From NCBI GenBank assembly GCA_944739405.2, contig OX123205.2, positions 34,616,475 through 34,680,474 of the forward strand: a stretch of DNA of 64,000 nt, written 5' to 3'. How positions within the stretch are numbered: the first letter of the stretch is position 1; every line of letters begins with the position of its first letter. The translations under genes and the position numbers were made by a program. Source of the stretch: Euclidia mi (taxonomy: Eukaryota > Arthropoda > Insecta > Lepidoptera > Erebidae). This document shows positions 53,168 to 62,519 of this stretch, piece by piece. The notes beneath the pieces are model-generated. The model was not told where the DNA came from. It saw nothing but the letters and a program-made list of their open reading frames with translations, and made no database searches.

Positions 53168-56065
53168 ATGATGCCGCCTATTAGTATCTACTACCAGAAC
53201 GTACGGGGATTGCGAACGAAAGCAGGTGTGTTTTATAGAAACGTATGTATTAATAACTTTGACATTATATGTTTGACGGAATCCTGGCTAATAGATAGTA
53301 TATCTGACGCTGAGCTGTTCGATGACAGGTATATTGTGTGGAGGCGTGATAGGAACTACGCTAGCACTAATCAAGCACTAGGCGGGGGCGTCTTAATAGC
53401 AGTTAGACGGGAACTTTTCGCGGACGTTCGCAGTGAATGGTGTTCCTCAGCTGAGGACCTATGGGTCACTCTGACTTTGCAGTGCAAAAAACCGAAAGTA
53501 ACATACAAAATGCATATCTGCGTTGTTTACATTTGTACACAGAGGTCAGGTTATTCACTACCCACACAACTGACGAATTTTTCGAACAACTTAACGGACG
53601 TATTTCTAAGACATCCTGCTGACAAATTTATAGTTTTGGGTGACTTTAATCAGCCTAATATAGCTTGGCTTCCTAATGAAGACGGACGCTCGCAACGTCC
53701 CGTTTATGTACAGAACGATATACTCGCGAATCTTATTGACAATTTCGACACCTGCAATCTGCTGCAGTACAACTGCTACCCTAACAAAAACAACAGGATT
53801 CTGGACTTAGTATTGTCGAACCATGATGTTGTTGTCACATGCTGCGATTCCCCCTTGGTAACAGAGGATCCCCATCACAAAGCTTTATGTGTCTCTGCGG
53901 AGTTCTTTGAACTGCACAGTTTACCGACTCGACCTTATACTAAGTTTTTATATGCTTCTGCCAACTACGACGCTATCAATGAGGCGATTACTCAGATTAA
54001 CTGGGAGCATGAGCTGCACTGTAGACCACTGGAAGAAGCTGTATCATTCTTTTACGATACCTTACACAGATTATGTAACCAGTATGTCCCAGCAAAAGTT
54101 GTAAAAAGCACTGCCAAACATCCACCGTGGTATAAAAGCCCCCTGATAAAGGTGATAAAAGAAAAACATAAATTTCACAAAAAATACAAAAAATATAAGA
54201 ACCTCTCCGACTATCACGCCTTTGTTACGTTGCGTCAAAGGGCAAAAGTTCTAGAAAAAGACATGTTTGATGAGTACATAGCTAAAATTGAAACCGACAT
54301 AGTAAATAACCCTCGCGCCTTCTGGAGCTACGTGAAATCAAAACGGAGATCGAACTCTTACCCTTCAGTATTAAAGCGCGGGCAGCATTCATCTAGTGAC
54401 GGCGAAGAAATTTGTGGCATGTTTAGCGACTACTTTTACTCAAATTTCCTTCAACGCAGTGACACTGAAGACACCTCAGCGTCATATCACGACCTAAATC
54501 ACTCTGAATATTTGTCTGGGGACGTTAACTGCGTACATATTTGTACGGAGAATATAAAAACACTACTTTCTAAAGTAGACATTAACAAATCTCCGGGGCC
54601 TGACAATGTGTCACCTATCTTTATTAAGAATTGTGCGGAATGTCTTACAATTCCACTCGCCATCTTGTTTCGGTTATCCATCAGTTCCGGTGTCATGCCC
54701 TTAGTCTGGAAGTCGGCATATATAACGCCCATACACAAAAAAGGACCTAATAACGAGATCGAGAATTACAGACCTATCTCTAAACTATGCGTTTTCGCAA
54801 AGATACTTGAGAAAATCGTATATGCACAAGTATATTCAGCTTTAAAGCGAGTGTTTGTTGAACAACAACACGGTTTTCTAAAAGGTAGATCCACTACAAC
54901 TAATCTGATCATTTGCAGCGATTTTATCTCAAACTGTATGTCACAACGGTCACAAGTGGACGTTATATATACCGACTACAGCAAATGTTTCGATCGGATT
55001 GATCATGACACCCTAATTAGGAAGCTGTTTGCCATCGGTATCAGGGGTAACCTATTTCGATGGTTCAAGTCATACGTTGACAACCGATGCCAGACTGTGG
55101 TGTTGAATGGGTACTCCTCTAGACCCATTTTTATTAAATCTGGTGTTCCCCAGGGATCCTTGTTAGGTCCTCTTTTATTTAATATTTTTATTAATGACAT
55201 TAATTCCTGTTTTCGACATTCCAAAATATTATTGTACGCAGATGACATGAAAATAATGAAACAAATAAATACTTATGACGACGCTATGCTTTTGCAAGAA
55301 GACCTTCAGAGATTTGAATCATACTGTTTTAGAAATAAGCTTGACCTTAACCCTGTTAAATGTAATGTTTGCACATTTACCCGCAAACCCATTCCTACTG
55401 TACACTCCTATAAGCTTTTAGACACTACATTGACTAGAGTGAATACAATAAGGGACCTCGGAGTGATATTTGACTCTAAACTTTTATTTGATGTGCATAT
55501 TGAGAACATCATAAAAAAGGCATCCCGATCGCTGGGTTTTATCTTTAGAATCTCTGTTGACTTCAACAATATAAAGACTATAAAATCTCTATACTGTTCT
55601 TTCGTTCGCAGTCATCTCGAATACGCCTCCCAAGTCTGGAATCCTAGCTACAACATTTACAAATGTCGCTTGGAGGCCATACAGAGAAAATTTCTGAGAT
55701 ACATTCAATTTCGATCAAATTGCTATCTGCCAAATTATTATCTTAGGTGCAAGAAATTCCATCTTCTACCTCTAGAGGAAAGAAGAAAAGTTGCAGACAT
55801 TTCACTGCTGTTAAATATCGCGAATGGGTCGCTAGACGTTATCGAACTGGCAAGCAAAATAGGGCTGCGTGTGCCATCTGCACTCCTACGTAAATCGCAG
55901 TTGCTGTCTACACCCACAGTTAATACCAACTACAGACAAAACTCGTATATAATTCGAGCGAGTCGCATGTTCAATGCGGCATGCCGGAGTGTTGATATAG
56001 ACTTGTTTACAAGTACCAGTACCCAACTTAAAAAAAGGCTGTGTAATTCCTTCTTTGGTGTTTAG
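53168..56065 (+). CDS. LINE ORF2: endonuclease and reverse transcriptase
   Basis: This 965-residue protein nicks target DNA and copies the element's RNA there. The N-terminal APE-type endonuclease shows QNVRGLRTK with Asn11, CLTESWL with Glu38, and VLGDFNQPN with Asp159 and Asn161; the final His motif appears as EDPHHKAL rather than the usual SDHxxL. Reverse transcriptase follows: KSAYITPIHKKG, ENYRPIS, QHGFLKGRST, DYSKCFDRIDHDTL (first Asp), SGVPQGSLLGPLLFNIFIND, and the catalytic YADD at residues 690-693. The C-terminal SLYCSFVRSHLEYASQVWNP region is typical for the jockey/CR1 group. No stop or frameshift. The start is the first of two tandem ATGs (53168, 53171). There is no RNase H domain. 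Confidence 0.95.
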   Translation: MMPPISIYYQNVRGLRTKAGVFYRNVCINNFDIICLTESWLIDSISDAELFDDRYIVWRRDRNYASTNQALGGGVLIAVRRELFADVRSEWCSSAEDLWVTLTLQCKKPKVTYKMHICVVYICTQRSGYSLPTQLTNFSNNLTDVFLRHPADKFIVLGDFNQPNIAWLPNEDGRSQRPVYVQNDILANLIDNFDTCNLLQYNCYPNKNNRILDLVLSNHDVVVTCCDSPLVTEDPHHKALCVSAEFFELHSLPTRPYTKFLYASANYDAINEAITQINWEHELHCRPLEEAVSFFYDTLHRLCNQYVPAKVVKSTAKHPPWYKSPLIKVIKEKHKFHKKYKKYKNLSDYHAFVTLRQRAKVLEKDMFDEYIAKIETDIVNNPRAFWSYVKSKRRSNSYPSVLKRGQHSSSDGEEICGMFSDYFYSNFLQRSDTEDTSASYHDLNHSEYLSGDVNCVHICTENIKTLLSKVDINKSPGPDNVSPIFIKNCAECLTIPLAILFRLSISSGVMPLVWKSAYITPIHKKGPNNEIENYRPISKLCVFAKILEKIVYAQVYSALKRVFVEQQHGFLKGRSTTTNLIICSDFISNCMSQRSQVDVIYTDYSKCFDRIDHDTLIRKLFAIGIRGNLFRWFKSYVDNRCQTVVLNGYSSRPIFIKSGVPQGSLLGPLLFNIFINDINSCFRHSKILLYADDMKIMKQINTYDDAMLLQEDLQRFESYCFRNKLDLNPVKCNVCTFTRKPIPTVHSYKLLDTTLTRVNTIRDLGVIFDSKLLFDVHIENIIKKASRSLGFIFRISVDFNNIKTIKSLYCSFVRSHLEYASQVWNPSYNIYKCRLEAIQRKFLRYIQFRSNCYLPNYYLRCKKFHLLPLEERRKVADISLLLNIANGSLDVIELASKIGLRVPSALLRKSQLLSTPTVNTNYRQNSYIIRASRMFNAACRSVDIDLFTSTSTQLKKRLCNSFFGV

Positions 56066-56260
56066 TTATAGGATTTATTTGTGTATATTTCTTGCGTGTA
56101 TATTGTCTTTGTCACCTTATACATATTAATTATTATCATTTATTTTATCTGCTATCTGTGAAAACTTTTAATTGGCCTTCTTTTTTTGTATTCGATTCTG
56201 TTTAAATTAAAATGTAGCTGTAAGTTTTCCTAAAACTGTAAAATAAAATAAATAAATAAA
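56066..56260 (+). other. 3' UTR and tail of the LINE
   Basis: About 195 bp of AT-rich sequence ends in AAATAAAATAAATAAATAAA. The AAATAA units resemble a repeated polyadenylation signal, as in the simple-repeat tails of CR1-like elements. Confidence 0.75.
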
Positions 56261-56261
56261 A

Positions 56262-56340
56262 ATAGGTCATCATCATCACATCAGCCTATAGACGTCCACT
56301 GTTAGACATGAGGCCTATGTCCTGAAGCGCCAAGAATGAG
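56262..56340 (-). repeat. LINE 3' tail (family G), target of the full-length LINE
   Basis: TCATCATCATCACATCAGCC, TATAGACGTCCACTGTTAGA CATGAGGCC is the reverse complement of the ATGATGA-tailed 3' end. The insertion site of the LINE lies within about ten bases of this tail. Confidence 0.6.
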
Positions 56341-57300
56341 TATGTACCTAATAAAAATTTTCGTTACTTGGTTTGTGTTGCTAACAGAAACTTACTGTAG
56401 TAACTGATTATACCAAGCAACGTTATAAAAACGCGTATAATGTTGTGGTCGTGACTACCTTAAATTGTTTTTAAAAGTTGGAACTTATTTCAACTCAGTC
56501 TTTTAACTTGCCAGACTAAACATTATTCGAGGTTAAATGCTAAGTTATCACCGAAAAAAAACCTTGCTATGAATAAATTGGCAGAGTAATTAAACCACAG
56601 TATATTATAATAAAAGTAAAGACTTTTCCTCACACTAAAATAAATTCCACTATTCGAAAATTATATCGGTTACAGAATATCTAGAATCATAACGATATAA
56701 ATAATTTGTGGATCATTTATATCATTTGGAATCAAAGAAACCGCTCCCAGCCCACTGGCAGTGGCTAGACGCATTTGACCAACATACATACGGTCAACTA
56801 AATCACTGGCATTTTTTCCAAGCCTTACTAGAAGTAGTCCTGTGCTTTTCAAACATTAAACAGAGTACATTCAGACACGAAATAACAAATCAATGTTAGT
56901 GTGATCTCGGATTGAATCTACCACGCTTAGCAGAAATTTCGCCAGCCGAAACAGCCAGGCAAACGCGTAAAGCATTAATATAAATATCTTTTTTAAACAA
57001 CCATTACATCTATTCTGTGTAGGGGTGTATCTATCTATGTAAAACCTTATCAAAATTTAAAACCTTTATTTGTACCTAATAAGATTGTTAACTTGATCCA
57101 TAAGGGAATGTAATGCTAAGTGATGTGAAGATGGGTTGTGTGTTATTAAAGTGCATTGGGAATACAAGTTACTTTAAGTTCAGTTGTAACATCGCGAGCG
57201 TCTGAATGAGATCGGATATATGTCTTTTTCGAGTCAATACTTTAAAATAAGGAGACAATAACAAGCCAGACAAAGGTGGTTTATTTTATATTTCAAATTC
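56341..57300. other. AT-rich stretch, nothing recognised
   Basis: No frame or repeat recognised. Confidence 0.4.
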
Positions 57301-57302
57301 TA

Positions 57303-57795
57303 TTTTTTTTTCATTTTTAATTTGCCTTTATTCCGTATTACATAAATTAACTTTTATCATGTCTTAAAATTAAAATAAGCCTATTTAATATATACAAGAC
57401 GAACAAAAAATTAAATTTAGAAGGCGTCATGAAAGTCATACGCATCGCAGTCAATCGGAAGTGTGCCCAGAAGACTGGCGGCATTGCCTCGTTGTATAGC
57501 AATGCTTATCTTTTGTGCTAAATACGTGCCAGCCCTCTGGTCACCCGAGGCGTCGATCAGTCTTTTTGCGAGATCCCTAAAAAGGGATCTCGCACTTGGA
57601 CCCCATGGCCCCAAGGTTTTGACGAACGGCTCAAATACATAATCTCCTACAAGATTTACGTATTTGCGCCGTTTGAGGGTCTCTGCTGAAGCAGCAGCAG
57701 CGCGCGCACAACCTGCTGTGCTGGAAAGATGGGATGGCGCAAGGGTATCGACACATGTCGCGTCCCATACCAAAGGCATACCCAGCTTCCACGGC
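57303..57795 (-). pseudogene. 5'-truncated retroelement, conserved C-terminal domain
   Basis: The minus strand has a 120-codon open frame (57779-57417) with PLVWDATCVDTLAPSHLSST, RKYVNLVGDYVFEPFVKTLG and AQKISIAIQRGNAASLLGTL P. I remember this domain as very widespread in animal genomes (cnidarians, arthropods) at the C-terminus of reverse-transcriptase-bearing elements; what it does I cannot state. It may be a nuclease: an Asp in VWDAT and a Glu-like position in the 'ETLG' equivalent (here KTLG) are suggestive only. The frame upstream of 57790 meets a TAG and no RT is visible, so the copy is 5'-truncated. The 3' side ends at an A8 run at about 57303-57312. The frame itself has no stop. Confidence 0.75.
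57567..57594. repeat. 28-bp palindrome in the retroelement frame
   Basis: TGCGAGATCCCT is mirrored by AGGGATCTCGCA. It encodes SARSLFRDLA in the conserved domain, so it may be coincidence of codons. Confidence 0.75.
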
Positions 57796-58585
57796 TTCTA
57801 TATTTATTTGAATTCTCTCATTGGTTATACACTTTAAGTCTTGGAAATCACCGAGCTAAGCACTATGCCGCCGACCAGATTTGACAAATATTAACTGCTA
57901 GGCTAGAATATGAGTCAGTTTATTTTTCGTCTTATATACGCGAGTTTTGGTTACTCTAAACTATTAGCTTTAATTAGCCTTTTTGAATATTTGACCTTTT
58001 TGAGATTGACTGCGTGAAACAACTGTTGTTTAAATTTAAACTAATTACATTACAGCGCTGCCATGCTTTGATGTTACATTACAATAACAGTATGTTATTT
58101 ATTTGTATTTATTAAGTTGTTTACAGAACACCTCATACATCCAAGATAAGCTCTGTATATGATAATATTTTTGCCCACTAATCCAGTTCTTTGCATAATA
58201 CCACATATACAGTAACACATTTTAATAATCCCGACGCAAGATTTATTGTCCCTTTCGCTACATTTGCGTAAAATACGAGTGTTTTACGCGTATGGTTAGT
58301 GCTTAATAAATCAGATATACGACTTCCCGTCGCTATATGCATTGACGCCCTTAAGAAGGACACAGAGAAAAGGAAATTAAAGGATATGTCAGAGATAAAA
58401 GCGGTTGTAAAATATCAAACAGTTTTCCGAATTCAAATTACAGTAAGAGAGATACATTGAGAAAAAATAAAGCCACACCGGCTGCAAAGATGAAAAAACA
58501 TATGTAACATTTCTAACGGATTTCCGAATTCGGAATATACTTTAATTTCTCTAATATGTTACCAGTTGTGTTTTACGGCCGGTTT

Positions 58586-58693
58586 CAATATTCGATCTAT
58601 CCATGGATTTTAAGATTCGAGATATTTTGTATGGCTATGGCTTAAGTCAAAAACGAATCTAAAATCTCAAACAAATGGATTGATCGAATATTG
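58586..58693. mobile_element. Small MITE-like inverted repeat
   Basis: CAATATTCGATCTATCCAT at the left pairs with ATGGATTGATCGAATATTG at the right with one mismatch, and pairing continues more loosely inward (ATTTTAAGATTCG / CGAATCTAAAAT). The outer flanks are GGTTT and CATTC; no target duplication is clear. Confidence 0.65.
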
Positions 58694-59911
58694 CATTCAG
58701 AGGTTAGACAGTTTTAGTTGCCGTGAAACAATACTCATAGTAATAATTTGGCGATTTAACATAAACAGATTTTCTTCCTGGTTTCCTCATAACCTTATAG
58801 TTTCGGTCCTGAATATAATATATTTTGTCGTTCTTGTATATTACTCTGCAACTTAAGTAAATAAATTAAATTGCATTTTAATCAGTGTAGCAGCCTACCA
58901 AAAATGTATCCCCTATTGAGCTATCCTCGCTTTTAAGACATTCTTGACTTTTAACAACGCACATTTACATTTTACATTACATTATACTATCAAAAAAATG
59001 TAATGTTAAAAAAAATATCAACTCTACAGAAGTATTCAACTTTGTAGCTGACGCTAATTGCGTGAAAACGCCGGAATTACAGACTGTGAACGTGCCAATC
59101 AAGAGTTTTAAAGAGAAAATCGTCCACATGGAAAAAACAACTGGCGAAAAAAAAAGGCGACTGAGTTCAGAATGAGGTTTCATCCAAAAATAGTTTTCGG
59201 ACTGCAGTCTCTACTCAGTGGAGACGGGGACGGGCACAATAAGAACAACGAGATAAAAATATATTTGTTTTCGGTGTATGGGATTACGCGAGTATTTGAT
59301 CGAATCAAAAGGTCTAATCCGTTTAATCAAAGTATAATAGACAATTTTGTTACACAACTACACAAACCCCAGCGTGGGAGAACTAAGGTGTTCTACTATT
59401 TTTACAATTCGTTAATGAGGTACATATTCCACCCTTCTCAGCAGGAATGCAATCTACTAGTCTTACGCTAACGCGGTACATAATACACCCTTTTCAGCGA
59501 GAAAGGAAGCGCAGTGATATTTGTACGATTTCGCGAGTTGTGTATGCTTTGGTTTACGGTTTTGATTTGTCTAGAATGTGCCTGGATCTCTAAGATATGG
59601 CGAATAATTTAACGCCGCTACTAATAGCGTGAGGGTGAGTAAAAACAGCAGGACGAAGACAAAACAGGCATTTATAATTTTACATATTGTGTAGAATTCA
59701 TAAGATGATGATGATGATGAGTCATGGCTTGCGCTCGGCATTGTCTCGAATTAACCCTCAGCCGTCAGTGCACTTACAACGCGTACGCGGGAAATGCGAG
59801 TTTGCAAATCGTAAGCTTGCTGTGAAAAGCTGCAAAGTGTTTTGACGCTACGCTCGTCGCCCAGTCGTCGCTCTCACCTCGCTCATCACTATAATCGTGG
59901 CCACGGTCTTT

Positions 59912-60020
59912 ATCATAAGCCCTATTTACTGTCCTACTGCTGGGCACGGGCCTCTTCTCACTATGATAAGGGTAAGGCTATAGTCCACCACGCCGGCCAC
60001 GTGCGGGTTGGATACATTAA
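59912..60020 (-). repeat. LINE 3' fragment (family D)
   Basis: In reverse complement CCAACCCGCACGTGGCCGGC GTGGTGGACTATAGCC and CTTATCATAGTGAGAAGAGG CCCGTGCCCAGCAGTAGGAC matches 29895-29960 and 20588-20634. Confidence 0.65.
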
Positions 60021-60335
60021 ATGACTGATGCACTTAAAAGAAAATTAAAAAATCCAGCTATGACCCTTTGATTGACGTCTTAAAGACTCCTAATGTCCAG
60101 ATTTATCAACGTTTTGCGTTTAATGGACAGAAAGTGAATATACAGCGATCTTGGTTGACAAATTAAAATTGAATTTTAAGTCATAATAAAATTTGCAATA
60201 CAATATTTAGCAGAAAGCCCGGCCGGGTTGCGGCAAAGTAAGCTAACCACGATGCACATACCAACACTGTTACAGGTCATCAAGGATACCGCAGTAGGTT
60301 TTAGTTAGTCAGCGAGCAAGTCCTAACCTCAGACT

Positions 60336-60960
60336 ATAATAATAATAATAATAATAAATGTATTTATTTGCATAAAACATGGTATAAAAAGATGTTACAA
60401 ATATTCTGTTTGTTCCACATGTTTTGCTTAACATAGCATGCAATTTGTAGACATAGGTACATTTACACACAAAATTAAACATTCTTATCAATAAAATCTT
60501 TGACACTGTAAAAATTATTTTCATTAAGCCATTTATGCAGCTGTATTTTGAACAATCGAATATCTAATATTTTAAGATGACAAGGTATATTATTAAATAC
60601 GCGTACACACATCACTAGACAACTTTTATTATATTTTGTCAACCTTGCAATATCATTAAGTACAAGTCTGTGTGGATCACGTCTAGTCCTTGGATTAACA
60701 TCATTTGCCGTCTTAAAGAATTGTTTATATTTCTTTACAAACACACAAATTTCATATATATAGAGAGAAGGTAGTGGCAGTAAACCAAGCTTTTTGAATA
60801 TTTGGCGACATGATTCATCGGGTTGTAATCCACACATGGCCCTAATGCATTTTTTTTGTGCTACAAATGCTCTATTTTGATCAGTGCTATTGCCCCACAT
60901 AATAAGTCCGTACCGTAGCAGTGATATAGTGGAGATTATAAAGACAATACTTTGTATTCA
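60336..60960 (-). pseudogene. 5'-truncated jockey-type LINE (ORF2 C-terminus)
   Basis: From 60960 the minus strand is open with SLLRYGLIMWGNSTDQNRAF, then AQKKCIRAMCGLQPDESCRQ, FKKLGLLPLPSLYIYEICVF VKK and a stop at 60475. 'LxYGxxxWGNS ... QKKxIRxIxG' is the region after the RT core of jockey-superfamily ORF2. No internal stop is seen in 142+ codons, so the insertion is fairly young. The 3' UTR ends in (ATT)n, seen on the plus strand as ATAATAATAATAATAATAAA at 60336-60356. RT and endonuclease are missing through 5' truncation near 60950. Confidence 0.88.
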
Positions 60961-62030
60961 TGCTGCTGCGTTCCGTTGAGTTAGAACCGTGGTTGCATTC
61001 AGCCTCTGTTTTCTTCCAGTAGTTCCTCTTTCCTGATAAGTATTGGCTTGGGTCTATGTCCTTAGGATGGATTGAATGGCGACTAGCGTCTCTTAAACCA
61101 ATAGCAATAGAAAAGAAAATTAAAAATACTCAATGCTGCGTTTGTTCAAAGTCAAGGTCACGACGTGACGCTTGTGTAATAGACATACAAATTGCAAGTT
61201 AATAACTTAAAGATTCCACATTTTCAGTTACTGCCACATTCGCAGTGCAGGGACAAAGGGTGAAAGAATGGGCAACTCATGGCCACTATTTTTCATCGCC
61301 AATATAAACAAACATTTTATTTTTGTAACGGACTGCAACTGTTCCACATAGTAAATCACCTACCCCTTTTGACAGTAAAGTCATTGCGCATATTTTAATG
61401 CAATCCATTATTTATAGTACAAAATGTTCCTATCTGAAAAGATTCATTGGAAACAAGTTTGAAAACCTACACGCATCGTACGGAGAACAGGGAAATTAAA
61501 CGAAGCCACTTCCAAAAATAAGTTTGTTACACTTCCAAAGAATTTCAGCTGGAGCGATAAAAATAGAAACTTTTAAGGGCATTCGGTCGAGCCATAAACG
61601 GTGATGTGATAATTACCGTCAGTAGCATTAAATAATTAAATTTATAGTTTATTTTTTAATAATTTAAACACAAAGGTATATGCGTTCTTCGTTGAGTGAC
61701 AGAAAAAGGAAGTAATAAACGTTTTAAGGAGATAGTTATGTTTGAGTAAGTATCTAATGATTTTTTGTGTGCCTCAATTCATTAGTATGAACGTGAGAGA
61801 AATGGAAAGTGTGCTATTTACCGCGCCGCCAGATGGCGTATTGAGTCTGATGATTGAGTCTTTGAAGCGCACGCACACATAAAATAGTAAGTAAAATTAT
61901 AAATACATGTCATAATAATAGGTATAGGCTCTTTCTCGACAAATCTTTCTCTGTCACTGCTGTCCGCCTATATTCCATAGGCGGACAGCATTTAGCGTTC
62001 CGTTAAATATTAGACAGGCTCAGACGGTAA
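60961..62030. other. AT-rich stretch with a hairpin
   Basis: The palindrome at 61959-61990 is listed. Nothing else recognised. Confidence 0.4.
61959..61990. repeat. 32-bp palindrome
   Basis: TGCTGTCCGCCTA is exactly mirrored by TAGGCGGACAGCA around 6 bases. Confidence 0.92.
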
Positions 62031-62031
62031 G

Positions 62032-62140
62032 CAGGTTCAAAAATCGCTTTTAGCGATAAGGTCGCCCATTGTACTGTATTTAATTTACAATTCCTTAAAA
62101 TGTTTTATATAAGTGTACAATAAAGTGTAAAATAAATATA
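62032..62140 (+). repeat. LINE 3' UTR fragment
   Basis: CAAAAATCGCTTTTAGCGAT AAGGTCGCCCATTGTACTGT, then ATAAGTGTACAATAAAGTGT AAAATAAATA. It is the same 3' UTR as at 42212-42350 on the other strand. Confidence 0.72.
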
Positions 62141-62169
62141 GGCATAATTTTAGGTAAAGATTTTGTTTT

Positions 62170-62460
62170 TCAGCCTGTCTTTGTGCCTCACTGCTGGGCA
62201 AAGACCTCTCTCTTGGACCGCCATGCATCCCTGTCTCGTGTTAAATTCGTCCAGTCGCTGTAAAATGCACCCAAGTCATCCCGCCATCTTCGTTTGGGTC
62301 TTATACGTCGTCGCCGACTGTCATGAGGCACCCAAGTGGTAGCTAGATAGGCCCACCTTTCTGGGTGCATACGACAAACGTGTCCGGCCCAGTCCCACTT
62401 CAGTCTAGCAGATTTTAATCCGAGGTCAGCTATGCGTGTTTTGGAACGTAGCAAAGTGTT
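62170..62460 (-). pseudogene. C-terminus of a non-LTR retrotransposon ORF
   Basis: An 88-codon frame (no ATG) reads LRSKTRIADLGLKSARLKWD, WAGHVCRMHPERWAYLATTW and RRIRPKRRWRDDLGAF, ending TRDRDAWRSKREVFAQQ. It has the same 'KWxWAGHVxR ... RPxxRWxDDL ... W' layout as the fragment at 13857-14095 but is a different lineage. No stop in frame. Upstream the open frame is lost within about 10 codons, so the copy is 5'-truncated. Confidence 0.8.
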
Positions 62461-62519
62461 TCAAACATGGTCTGTTCTTTTTACACCAAGAATGCTACGC
62501 TCCATCGCCCTTTGGCAAA

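Larger units (their letters stand above)
51529..56260 (+). mobile_element. Full-length CR1-group/jockey-superfamily LINE
   Basis: AATAGGTCA occurs at 51520-51528 and at 56261-56269, flanking a 4.7-kb unit with a 5' UTR of about 247 bp, ORF1, ORF2, a 3' UTR of about 195 bp and an A-rich tail of AAATAAAATAAATAAATAAA type. Both ORFs are free of stops. The right-hand flank continues into an older LINE tail (CATCATCATCACATCAGCC), so the element landed at its edge. A PHD-like Cys-rich ORF1 with a coiled coil and an APE-type endonuclease in ORF2 are those of CR1-group families; which clade (CR1, Kiri, Daphne) needs a tree. It lacks any sign of decay and may be active. Confidence 0.88.
57800..60330. 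other. Intergenic DNA with one MITE and LINE scraps
   Basis: A MITE-like palindrome at 58586-58693 is listed. At 59703-59720 a GATGATGATGATGA run and at 59912-60020 a minus-strand family D segment (CTGTCCTACTGCTGGGCACG, CCACCACGCCGGCCACGTGC GGGTTGG) were seen. A 99-codon ORF at 59172-59471 has no recognised domain. Confidence 0.4.

Noticed and set aside
57567..57594. Template-switch palindrome in the retroelement frame
   Set aside because: The palindrome encodes residues that agree with the conserved domain, so codon coincidence is as good an explanation.
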